In this document: one piece after another, positions 57,408 to 64,000 of the stretch
How the letters are laid out: each line of letters starts with the position of its first letter
Position numbering within the stretch: position 1 is the stretch's first letter
Origin: Bradyrhizobium diazoefficiens USDA 110
Lineage (GTDB): Bacteria > Pseudomonadota > Alphaproteobacteria > Rhizobiales > Xanthobacteraceae
Reading direction: 5' to 3'
DNA length: 64,000 nucleotides
Assembly (NCBI RefSeq): GCF_000011365.1
Contig: NC_004463.1
Location: 992,001-1,056,000 of the forward strand
Position numbers and translations under genes: made by a program
The notes under the pieces: generated by a model
Seen by the model: the letters and a program-made list of their open reading frames with translations, nothing else
Told to the model about the DNA's origin: nothing
Databases searched by the model: none

Positions 57408-57680
57408 ATGCAGGCCTTCAATACCGACGTGCGCAATCGCATCATCAAGCTGGTGAAGGGCATCCTCGAACAGAACGCGCTCGCCGCGGACGTCACGCCG
57501 CAGGCCAAGCTCGTCGATGTCGGCCTGACCTCAATGGATATGGTCAATCTGATGCTCGGCGTCGAAGCCGAATTCGATTTCACCATTCCGCAGTCGGAGA
57601 TCACGCCGGAGAATTTCCAGTCCGTCGAGACGCTGGAGCGGATGGTGATGACCCAGCTGCAGCCGGCGACCGCGGCTTAG
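57408..57680 (+). CDS. Aminoacyl/acyl carrier protein
   Basis: A 90-residue helical protein with the phosphopantetheine attachment Ser42 in DVGLTSMDMVNLML, where the usual DSL is replaced by TSM. Helices one, two and three of the carrier fold are recognisable (RNRIIKLVKGILEQNALAAD; MVNLMLGVEAEFDF; VETLERMVMTQL). In the homologous cluster such a protein is the acceptor for the ligase. ATG 57408 follows CGGGAA; a TTG six bases earlier is possible. It is the only gene of the cluster on the + strand. Confidence 0.93.
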   Translation: MQAFNTDVRNRIIKLVKGILEQNALAADVTPQAKLVDVGLTSMDMVNLMLGVEAEFDFTIPQSEITPENFQSVETLERMVMTQLQPATAA

Positions 57681-57705
57681 CTAAGCGCACAGCTGTCTCC
57701 CCGGG

Positions 57706-57832
57706 ATCGTCCTGGCGAAAGCCAGGACCCATTACCCCAGGCAGGAGTTTGGCGAAGTTTGGTCGTTCGGGATTGATATCGCGCCCCATCGATGGACCTC
57801 GCGGTATGGGTCCTGGCTTTCGCCAGGACGAC
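57706..57832. repeat. Intergenic inverted repeat, family B
   Basis: ATCGTCCTGGCGAAAGCCAGGACCCAT at the left mirrors ATGGGTCCTGGCTTTCGCCAGGACGAC at the right. It lies between the carrier protein gene and mtnP, 26 bp after the carrier stop. Confidence 0.88.
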
Positions 57833-57955
57833 ACCGAACGTGTTACGAGCGCCTCACGCCCCTCACGCGCATCGTTCCCCCACCCCCGTTCCAAAACCGC
57901 CGCAAAACTGGCATAGCTTAACCATGTCGCACGTAGCGGACAGGGTGGAGCAGGC

Positions 57956-58831
57956 ATGACGCAGGCGGTATTGGGCATCATCGGTGGCTCCGGCATCTAT
58001 GACCTGCCGGGCCTCGAGGGCGCGCACGAAGAGGTGATCAAGAGCCCGTGGGGCGAGCCGTCGGCGCCCCTGCGGCGCGGGACCATCGCAGGCCTGCCGA
58101 TCGTGTTCCTGCCGCGGCACGACAAGGGCCACAGGCTGTCGCCCTCCGACATCAACTACCGCGCCAATATCGACGTGCTGAAGCGCGCCGGCGTCACCGA
58201 CCTGATCTCGCTGTCGGCCTGCGGCTCGTTCAAGGAAGAGATGCCGCCCGGCACCTTCGTGCTCGTCGATCAATTCGTCGACCGCACCCACAAGCGCGAG
58301 AGCTCGTTCTTCGGCCGCGGCTGCGTCGCGCATGTGTCGATGGCCCATCCGGTCTCGCCGCGGCTGCGCATCCATCTTGCCGCGGCGGCCGAGGCCGAGG
58401 GTATCGCAATCGCGCGCGGCGGCACCTATGTCTGCATGGAGGGGCCGCAGTTCTCGACCTATGCGGAGAGCATGACCTACAAGACATCAGGCTATTCCGT
58501 GATCGGCATGACCAACATGCCCGAGGCGAAGCTCGCGCGCGAAGCGGAGATCTGCTACGCCACGGTCGCGATGGTGACGGATTTCGACTGTTGGCATCCC
58601 GACCATGACGCCGTTACCGTGCAGGACATCATCCGCGTGCTGACCTCGAACGCCGACAAGGCGAAGGCGCTGGTGGCGCGGCTGGCAAAGGATTTCCCGC
58701 GCGAGCATGAGCCGTGCCCGATCGGTTCGGACCGCGCGCTCGACACCGCGCTGATCACTGCGCCCGAGGCGCGTGATCCCGAGCTTCTGAAGAAGCTCGA
58801 TGCCGTAGCAGGGCGCGTGCTACGTGGCTGA
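57956..58831 (+). CDS. mtnP: S-methyl-5'-thioadenosine phosphorylase
   Basis: The 291-residue phosphorylase starts with the phosphate-binding VLGIIGGSGIYDLPG and has RHDKGHRLSPSDINYRANI, the YVCMEGPQFSTYAES purine/ribose site and VTDFDCWHPDHDAVTV, the MTAP-type catalytic Asp region. It splits methylthioadenosine, a by-product of polyamine and homoserine lactone synthesis, into adenine and methylthioribose 1-phosphate. GGTGGAG precedes the ATG. mtnA follows with an 18-bp gap. Confidence 0.95.
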   Translation: MTQAVLGIIGGSGIYDLPGLEGAHEEVIKSPWGEPSAPLRRGTIAGLPIVFLPRHDKGHRLSPSDINYRANIDVLKRAGVTDLISLSACGSFKEEMPPGTFVLVDQFVDRTHKRESSFFGRGCVAHVSMAHPVSPRLRIHLAAAAEAEGIAIARGGTYVCMEGPQFSTYAESMTYKTSGYSVIGMTNMPEAKLAREAEICYATVAMVTDFDCWHPDHDAVTVQDIIRVLTSNADKAKALVARLAKDFPREHEPCPIGSDRALDTALITAPEARDPELLKKLDAVAGRVLRG

Positions 58832-58849
58832 GACGAAAGGCAGAAAGCC

Positions 58850-59956
58850 ATGAAGGTTGACGGCAAGCATTTCCGCAGCATCTGGCGCGAGCGCGACGGC
58901 TGGTCGGTCGGCGCGATCGACCAGCGCCGGCTGCCGCATGAGTTCGTCGTTGCAAGGTTGACCTCGTGCGAAGACGCGGCCGTTGCGATTCGCGACATGC
59001 TGGTGCGCGGCGCGCCGCTGATCGGCGCGACGGCAGCCTATGGCATGGCGCTCGCGATGCGCGAGGATGCTTCCGATGCGGGCCTGAAGCTTGCCTACGA
59101 GACGCTCGTCGTGGCACGCCCGACCGCAATCAATCTGAAATGGGCTCTGGATGAGATGCGTGCGACCCTCGCGCCGATCGATCCGGTTGAACGGGCCGAG
59201 GCGGCCTATGCGCGCGCCGACGAGATCGTCGAGCAGGACGTCGAGATCAACCGCGGCATCGCCGCCAACGGTTTGGCGCTGATCGAGGCGATCGCGGCGA
59301 AGAAGCCGGGCGAGGTCGTCAACGTGCTGACTCATTGCAACGCCGGCTGGCTCGCCACCGTCGACTGGGGCACCGCCACGGCGCCGATCTACCTCGCGCA
59401 TGAGCGCGGCATCAAGGTCCATGTCTGGGTCGACGAGACGCGCCCGCGCAATCAGGGTGCCTCGCTCACCGCCTGGGAGCTCGGCCATCACGGCGTGCCG
59501 CACACGGTGATCCCCGACAACACCGGCGGCCATCTGATGCAGCACGGCATGGTCGATCTCGCCATCGTCGGTACCGACCGCGTCGCCGCCAATGGCGACG
59601 TCTGCAACAAGATCGGCACTTACCTCAAGGCGCTCGCCGCGCATGACAACGGCGTGCCGTTCTACGTCGCGCTGCCGTCGCCAACGATCGATTTCGCCGT
59701 CCATGACGGCATCCGCGACATCCCGATCGAGCAGCGCAGCGGCGTGGAGGTCACCGATATGACCGGCCGCACCGCCGACGGGAGGCTGGAGACGGTGCGC
59801 ATCGTGCCCGAGAACTCGCCGGTCGCGAACTACGCCTTCGACGTGACGCCTGCTCGCCTCGTCACCGGTCTCATCACCGAGCGCGGTGTGCTGAAGCCCG
59901 ACCGCGCCTCGCTCGCCGCAGCGTTTCCGGAGCGAATCTCCGCCGCGGCGGAGTAG
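58850..59956 (+). CDS. mtnA: Methylthioribose-1-phosphate isomerase
   Basis: The 368-residue enzyme converts methylthioribose 1-phosphate to methylthioribulose 1-phosphate. The catalytic cysteine and aspartate are in [13 protein letters not shown] and [20 protein letters not shown], with [15 protein letters not shown] and [17 protein letters not shown] as family segments. GAAAGG precedes ATG 58850. It continues the MtnP reaction. No mtnB, mtnC or mtnD is seen, so the route after this step (classical salvage or a DHAP/acetaldehyde shunt) must be completed elsewhere. Confidence 0.96.
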   Translation: MKVDGKHFRSIWRERDGWSVGAIDQRRLPHEFVVARLTSCEDAAVAIRDMLVRGAPLIGATAAYGMALAMREDASDAGLKLAYETLVVARPTAINLKWALDEMRATLAPIDPVERAEAAYARADEIVEQDVEINRGIAANGLALIEAIAAKKPGEVVNVLTHCNAGWLATVDWGTATAPIYLAHERGIKVHVWVDETRPRNQGASLTAWELGHHGVPHTVIPDNTGGHLMQHGMVDLAIVGTDRVAANGDVCNKIGTYLKALAAHDNGVPFYVALPSPTIDFAVHDGIRDIPIEQRSGVEVTDMTGRTADGRLETVRIVPENSPVANYAFDVTPARLVTGLITERGVLKPDRASLAAAFPERISAAAE

Positions 59957-59962
59957 GCTCTC

Positions 59963-60051
59963 GTAGGGTGGGCAAAGGCGCGAAAGCGCCGTGCCCACCA
60001 TCTGCTTGTCCCAATGGAATTGGTGGGCACGCTTCGCTTTGCCCACCCTAC
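59963..60051. repeat. Intergenic inverted repeat, family C
   Basis: GTAGGGTGGGCAAAGGCG and its counterpart TTTGCCCACCCTAC, with GCCCACCAT and TTGGTGGGC inner blocks. It lies between the convergent ends of mtnA and the HAD hydrolase gene. Confidence 0.88.
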
Positions 60052-60063
60052 AGCCTTCGCGAA

Positions 60064-60699
60064 CTATGTCAGCTTCAACCCTGTCGCCGCCTCGAGCTCG
60101 GCAATCGCCTGGGCGCCGCTGGTGACCTTGATGGTGGTCATACCCATCTCACGCGCGGGCTTCAGATTGACGCCGAGATCGTCGAGATAGACGCAATTTC
60201 CCGGATCGACCTTCAGCGTCTCGACCATCATCTTGTAAATGCGTGGGTCGGGTTTGCGCAGGCCGATCTTGGCGGACTCGATGACGTGGTCGAACAGCAC
60301 CATCACCTCGGCGATGTAGAGCGAGCGCCCGGTCATGCTGCCGATGGCGTTGGCAGGCAGGTTGTTGGTGATGCAGCCGGTCTTGAGCCCGGCCTTGATT
60401 CGCTTCAACGCTTCGACCATCTCGGGACGCAGATCGCCCTGAAGCAGCGGCAGCACGTCGCGGCCGCGCACCTCCGCGCCGAGCGCGCGCGACTCCTCCG
60501 CGAACAACGTGTCGAAGGTGTCGATGTCGACCTCGGCGCGCTCGAACCTGGCCCAGGCGTTCTCCAGATGGTTGGCCGCGTTGGTGCGCCGGATGATGTC
60601 GATGGGCAGCCCACGCTCGGTCTCGAACCGCGCGAACGCCTCGAACGGCGAGCTCGTCAACACGCCGCCAAAATCAAAGATCACCGCCTCGATCGCCAA
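60064..60699 (-). CDS. HAD-superfamily hydrolase (subfamily IA)
   Basis: A 211-residue protein with the nucleophile Asp9 in VIFDFGGVL, Ser/Thr motif in GCITNNLP, the Lys in IGLRKPDP and the metal-binding Asp pair in VYLDDLGVNLKPAREMGM. The Asp normally two positions after the nucleophile is Gly (DFG), as in the epoxide hydrolase N-terminal/ACAD10-like and dehalogenase-type branches, so it may not be a simple phosphatase. The start is a TTG at 60699, and the small cap (about residues 15-95) is helical. Convergent with mtnA; a link with methionine salvage is not proven. Confidence 0.85.
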   Translation of the reverse strand: MAIEAVIFDFGGVLTSSPFEAFARFETERGLPIDIIRRTNAANHLENAWARFERAEVDIDTFDTLFAEESRALGAEVRGRDVLPLLQGDLRPEMVEALKRIKAGLKTGCITNNLPANAIGSMTGRSLYIAEVMVLFDHVIESAKIGLRKPDPRIYKMMVETLKVDPGNCVYLDDLGVNLKPAREMGMTTIKVTSGAQAIAELEAATGLKLT

Positions 60700-60806
60700 T
60701 GTCTTGCCCTCGTCAATTCCTTTCCAAGAGGGCTAGCATGCGCTATCGGCAAGAGCCAGTCCGAAGCAATCCGCCCTCACCGAGGCTGCCGCCAAAGCGT
60801 GTTCCC

Positions 60807-61565
60807 ATGAAGAAGCTTGCAACTCCCATCATCGCGGCGCTGCTGCTCGCCACGCCCGCCCATGCCATCGTCGGCGGCGGCACGCCGCAGGCTGATGGCG
60901 TTGCGCGCGCCGTCGTCACCATCGTCGGCTCGCGCGGCAATTTCTGCACCGGCAGCCTGATCGCGCCAAAACTCGTGCTTACCGTCGCCCACTGCGTGCA
61001 GCCCGGCGCGGACTACAAGATCGTGGATCGCGGCACCGACGGCCAGCCGCAATTGCTGAACGTCCGCACCGTCGCGATCCATCCGAACTTCAACATGCAG
61101 GCGATGCAGGCGCATCGCGCCACCGCCGACGTGGCGCTGCTGCAACTGGAAATTCCACTCAAGGGAAAATCGGCGGTGCCGGTTGGCATGCCGAATATTC
61201 CAATTCAGGTCGGCAGCCGCTTCGTCATCGCCGGTATTGGCGTCACCGTGCGCGGTGATGGCAAGAGCGGCGGCGCGACGCGGGTCGCGGGCCTCGTCGC
61301 CACCGGCCAGCCCGGCACGCTTCAGATCCGGCTGGTCGATCCCGTAACCAACGGTGTTCGCGATGGAATCGGCGCCTGCACCGGTGATTCCGGCGGTCCC
61401 GTGTTCGAGGACAAGCCGAACGGCGCCATGCTCGTCGGCCTCATCAGTTGGTCCACGGGGCCGAATGGCGCGGCTGGCTGCGGCGGGTTGACCGGCGTCA
61501 CGCCGCTCACGCTCTACCGCGACTGGATCTTGCAAACCGCGCGGAGCTGGGGTGCGGCGCTGTGA
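60807..61565 (+). CDS. Secreted trypsin-like serine protease (S1 family)
   Basis: The 252-residue protein has a signal peptide (MKKLATPIIAALLLATPAHA) and a chymotrypsin-fold domain with the triad His62 in TVAHCV, Asp108 in ATADVALLQL and Ser195 in CTGDSGGPVF. Predicted signal-peptidase cleavage after AHA leaves IVGG as the new N-terminus, the sequence that activates trypsin zymogens by forming a salt bridge to the Asp next to the catalytic Ser. The enzyme may thus be active as soon as it is exported. Six cysteines suggest disulfides. The start is at 60807, since upstream codons lack a signal sequence. Confidence 0.9.
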   Translation: MKKLATPIIAALLLATPAHAIVGGGTPQADGVARAVVTIVGSRGNFCTGSLIAPKLVLTVAHCVQPGADYKIVDRGTDGQPQLLNVRTVAIHPNFNMQAMQAHRATADVALLQLEIPLKGKSAVPVGMPNIPIQVGSRFVIAGIGVTVRGDGKSGGATRVAGLVATGQPGTLQIRLVDPVTNGVRDGIGACTGDSGGPVFEDKPNGAMLVGLISWSTGPNGAAGCGGLTGVTPLTLYRDWILQTARSWGAAL

Positions 61566-61690
61566 TTTGACCGCAACTTGATCTATGTCATTTTGTAGCG
61601 GAAGCGCGATGGGCGACCATGCCTGTCGCGGAGGAAACGCGTCGCTCAATCAAGGGCGGCCACAAAAGCAAGCAAGGCATAGAAGCAACA

Positions 61691-63193
61691 ATGAATGTCG
61701 CTGTTCGCAGTCACGCCACGGCCAAACAGGTTTCAGAGCATTTCGACGTGCTGATCGTCGGCGCCGGCATCTCCGGCATCGGCAGCGCCTATCACGTCAC
61801 AAAGCACCTGCCGGGCACGAGCTACGTCATCCTGGAAACGCAAGCGACGTTCGGCGGCACATGGAGCACGCATCGCTATCCCGGCATCCGCTCGGACAGC
61901 GACCTCCACACTTTCGGTTATAGCTTCAAGCCCTGGGTCGGGCCGCCCATCGCGACCGCCGAGGAGATCCTCGCTTATATGAACGAGGTGATCGAGGACA
62001 ACGATATCGCCCGCCGCATCCGCTACAAGCACAAGATCAATTCCGCGAGCTGGTCGAGCGACCAAAACCTCTGGACCATCGAAGCGGTCACGACCGATAC
62101 CGGTGAAGCAAGGACCTTCACCGCAAACTTCCTCTGGATGTGCCAGGGCTATTATCGCCATTCCGAGGGTTACACGCCCGAGTGGAAGGGCATGGATCGC
62201 TTCAAGGGCCGCATCGTCCATCCGCAGACCTGGCCTGATGACATCGACCTCACCGGCAAGAGGGTCGTCGTGATCGGCTCGGGCGCGACCGCAGCGACGC
62301 TGGTGCCGAACATCGCGGACGATTGCGCGCATGTCACCATGCTGCAGCGCTCGCCGACCTATTTCCGCCTCGGCCGCAACGCCATCGAGATCGCCGAGGA
62401 GCTGCGTCGGCTCCAGGTGGATGAAGCATGGATCCACGAGATCGTTCGCCGCAAGATCCTGTTCGAGCAGGATGCGTTCACGAAGCTCTGCGTGTCCAAG
62501 CCGGAGCAGGTGAAGAAGGAACTGATCGGCCAGATCAGCGCGGTGCTTGGTCCGGATTACGACGTCGAGACGCACTTCACGCCGAGCTACCGGCCGTGGC
62601 GACAGCGCATCGCCTTCGTGCCCGATGCCGACCTGTTCAAGGGGATTGCCAGCGGCAAGGCCTCCGTCGTCACCGACGAGATCGAATGCTTCGTCGAGAA
62701 CGGCATCCAGCTCAAGTCGGGCAAGCTGCTGGAAGCCGATATCATCGTCACCGCGACCGGCTTCAATCTCGCGGCGCTCGGCGACATCGCCTTCGAGATC
62801 GACGGCAAGCCGCTCGCCTTCGGCGACACCGTCACCTATCGCGGCATGATGTTCACGGGCGTGCCGAACATGGTCTGGGTGTTCGGCTATTTCCGCGCCA
62901 GCTGGACGCTGCGCGTCGACCTCGTCGCCGATTTCGTCTGCCGTCTGCTCGGACATATGAAGGCGAAGGGCAAAAAGAAGGTCGAGGTGAGCTTGCGTCC
63001 CGAAGACCACAACATGCCGATCCTGCCCTGGATCGATCCGGAGAACTTCAACCCCGGCTACATGATGCGCAACATGAACCTGCTGCCCAAGCGCGGCGAC
63101 AAGCCGGAATGGCAGCACAGCCAGGATTACTGGACCGAAAAGGACGAGATCCCGAAGACGGATCTGGATGACAAGGCGTTCGTGTACGGGTGA
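61691..63193 (+). CDS. Flavin-containing (Baeyer-Villiger type) monooxygenase
   Basis: The 500-residue enzyme has the FAD-binding VLIVGAGISGIG, ETQATFGGTWSTHRYPG, the NADPH-binding VVVIGSGATAATLV and, between them, FKGRIVHPQTWP, an exact match to the BVMO fingerprint FxGxxxHxxxW. Such enzymes insert oxygen next to a ketone or hydroxylate nucleophilic heteroatoms. The physiological substrate is unknown. ATG 61691 is chosen because MNVAVRSHATAK begins the region common to the family; an earlier start at 61619 cannot be excluded, and neither has a strong ribosome-binding site. Confidence 0.9.
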   Translation: MNVAVRSHATAKQVSEHFDVLIVGAGISGIGSAYHVTKHLPGTSYVILETQATFGGTWSTHRYPGIRSDSDLHTFGYSFKPWVGPPIATAEEILAYMNEVIEDNDIARRIRYKHKINSASWSSDQNLWTIEAVTTDTGEARTFTANFLWMCQGYYRHSEGYTPEWKGMDRFKGRIVHPQTWPDDIDLTGKRVVVIGSGATAATLVPNIADDCAHVTMLQRSPTYFRLGRNAIEIAEELRRLQVDEAWIHEIVRRKILFEQDAFTKLCVSKPEQVKKELIGQISAVLGPDYDVETHFTPSYRPWRQRIAFVPDADLFKGIASGKASVVTDEIECFVENGIQLKSGKLLEADIIVTATGFNLAALGDIAFEIDGKPLAFGDTVTYRGMMFTGVPNMVWVFGYFRASWTLRVDLVADFVCRLLGHMKAKGKKKVEVSLRPEDHNMPILPWIDPENFNPGYMMRNMNLLPKRGDKPEWQHSQDYWTEKDEIPKTDLDDKAFVYG

Positions 63194-63235
63194 AGGGGTT
63201 GTTCCTGTAGGGGCGATGGCCGTTGTCACGAACGC

Positions 63236-63702
63236 CACTGTCGTCCCCGGGGCGCGAAGCGAGCCCGGGACCCATACTCCCAGGCAGTGGTCGTAGGGTG
63301 AGCAGGTAACTCCGAGTCTTCGCCAAACGTCTCCCTGTGGTTATGGATCCCGGATCGGCGCTCCGCTCTAGACAACGCTACGCGTTGTCGAGAGCTTCGC
63401 TTGTCCGGGACGACACTGTTTGTTGGGTTAGCGGTGTCCCAACTCATTGGCGCCGCGGCTACGAATTCCACTGTCGTCCCGGGGCGCGAAGCGAGCCCGG
63501 GACCCATACTCCCAGGCAGTGGTCGTAGGGCGAGCAGGTAACTCCGAGTCTTCGCCAAACGTCTCCCTGTGGTTATGGATCCCGGATCGGCGCTCCGCTC
63601 TGGACAACGCTACGCGTTGTCGAGAGCTTCGCTTGTCCGGGACGACACTGTTTGTTGGGTTAGTGGTGTCCCAACTCATTCGCGCAGCGGCTACGAATTC
63701 CG
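63236..63702. repeat. Tandemly duplicated intergenic repeat (about 232-bp unit), family B
   Basis: Two copies, 63236-63468 and 63469-63702, differ at only a handful of positions (one extra C, TGAGCAGG/CGAGCAGG, TCTAGACA/TCTGGACA and a few near the end). The family B hairpin blocks GTCGTCCC and GGGACGAC lie inside each copy. The unit ends with GGCTACGAATTCC, the last codons of the regulator gene, so the copied block included that gene's 3' end. It covers the whole gap from 63194 to 63690. Confidence 0.93.
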
Positions 63703-64000
63703 CCTTGTCGCGCTCGTCGCAATCGCCGCCGCCGCTGTCCGGTTCTCCACGCCCAGCTTCGCATAGATCTGCTCGAGATGCTTGTCGACCGTGCGCGGGC
63801 TCAATCCCAGGATCTGCGCGATGTCGCGATTGGTCTTGCCCTTGCTGAGCCAGGCCAGCACTTCCCCTTCGCGGGTGGTGAGGCCGAGCTCGCTGGTGAA
63901 TTCCGGCGGCAACGCGGTGCCGGATTCCTTGGACAGCCGTAGCAGGAACTCGTTCGGCGCGGTTTCGCCCATGTAATAGAACCGGAGTTGCGGATTGTCG
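63691..64000 (-). CDS. LuxR/NarL-family response regulator, C-terminal part (cut by right edge)
   Basis: The frame reads in from the right edge (DNPQLRFYYMGETAPNEFLLRL) and ends with an intact LuxR-type helix-turn-helix: LTTREGEVLAWLSKGKTNRDIAQILGLSPRTVDKHLEQIYAKLGVENRTAAAA. The N-terminus, probably a receiver domain, lies outside the window. The methionine near 63972 is internal. Its last codons are repeated in the adjacent duplicated block. Target genes are unknown. Confidence 0.88.
   Translation of the reverse strand, partial: DNPQLRFYYMGETAPNEFLLRLSKESGTALPPEFTSELGLTTREGEVLAWLSKGKTNRDIAQILGLSPRTVDKHLEQIYAKLGVENRTAAAAIATSATRRNS

Noticed and set aside
63236..63702. Two-copy direct repeat considered as CRISPR
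   Set aside because: The copies are about 232 bp and adjoin without spacers; they are a tandem duplication of an intergenic element. No cas gene is present.

Overview
The window is 64 kb of GC-rich DNA from an alphaproteobacterium, almost certainly Bradyrhizobium. The strongest marker is the amino acid:[carrier protein] ligase at 54792-55772: it has 326 residues and its putative zinc ligands fall at C131, E176 and C279, the positions I recall for the characterised Bradyrhizobium japonicum enzyme Bll0957. It sits in the expected arrangement, with an acyl-CoA dehydrogenase beside it on the same strand and a small carrier protein on the opposite strand. Compact palindromic repeats between genes also fit this genus. 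The content is chromosomal and mostly housekeeping or catabolic. I see no tRNA, rRNA, CRISPR array, insertion sequence, phage or conjugation gene.

Layout. 1-9192: PBP1A (cut by the left edge), a DUF1330 protein, two paralogous branched-chain amino acid type binding proteins, a DUF1304 membrane protein, Ogt and GlnD. 9381-12943: a sulfonate/nitrate-type ABC importer whose binding protein carries a perfect in-frame 129-bp tandem duplication, then an OsmC-type peroxidase. 13164-18893: a membrane protein, a soluble chemoreceptor with three PAS domains, and MutS. 19109-22765: beta-ketoadipate pathway genes (pcaF, an intradiol dioxygenase, pcaH, pcaG). 23029-25860: a membrane chemoreceptor and a phosphotransferase. 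26038-29237: an EmrAB-type efflux operon led by a MarR repressor gene with a palindromic operator candidate. 29394-32172: Zur, a DMT exporter and IspG followed by a clear intrinsic terminator. 32311-39192: a TauD-family dioxygenase, a Rieske oxygenase, a murein amidase, and, mostly on the other strand, a Na+/H+ antiporter, a class A beta-lactamase, an NTF2-like protein and a GFA protein. 39340-45276: an orthocaspase, DUF1345, IspA, MtgA, ribosomal protein L32 and two uncharacterised proteins. 45456-53468: two cyclic-di-GMP proteins around a tripartite tricarboxylate transporter (tctABC). 53821-57680: the aminoacyl-carrier-protein cluster. 57956-61565: methionine salvage genes mtnP-mtnA, a HAD hydrolase and a secreted trypsin-like protease. 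61691-64000: a Baeyer-Villiger type monooxygenase, a tandemly duplicated intergenic repeat, and the C-terminus of a LuxR-type response regulator cut by the right edge.

How genes work together. PcaHG open the protocatechuate ring and PcaF performs the last thiolytic step of the same pathway; the neighbouring intradiol enzyme feeds it from a catechol or hydroxyquinol. MtnP and MtnA act consecutively on methylthioadenosine. The least understood unit is 53821-57680: a tRNA-synthetase-like ligase charges a carrier protein with an amino acid, and an acyl-CoA dehydrogenase-like flavoprotein plus a GNAT-like protein are positioned to oxidise and offload it. The product is unknown, and this is my main candidate for an undescribed pathway. 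Other points of interest are the duplication inside the binding-protein gene, the 232-bp tandem duplication at 63.2-63.7 kb that copied the end of a regulator gene, and a trypsin-like protease whose signal-peptide cleavage appears to expose the active IVGG terminus directly.
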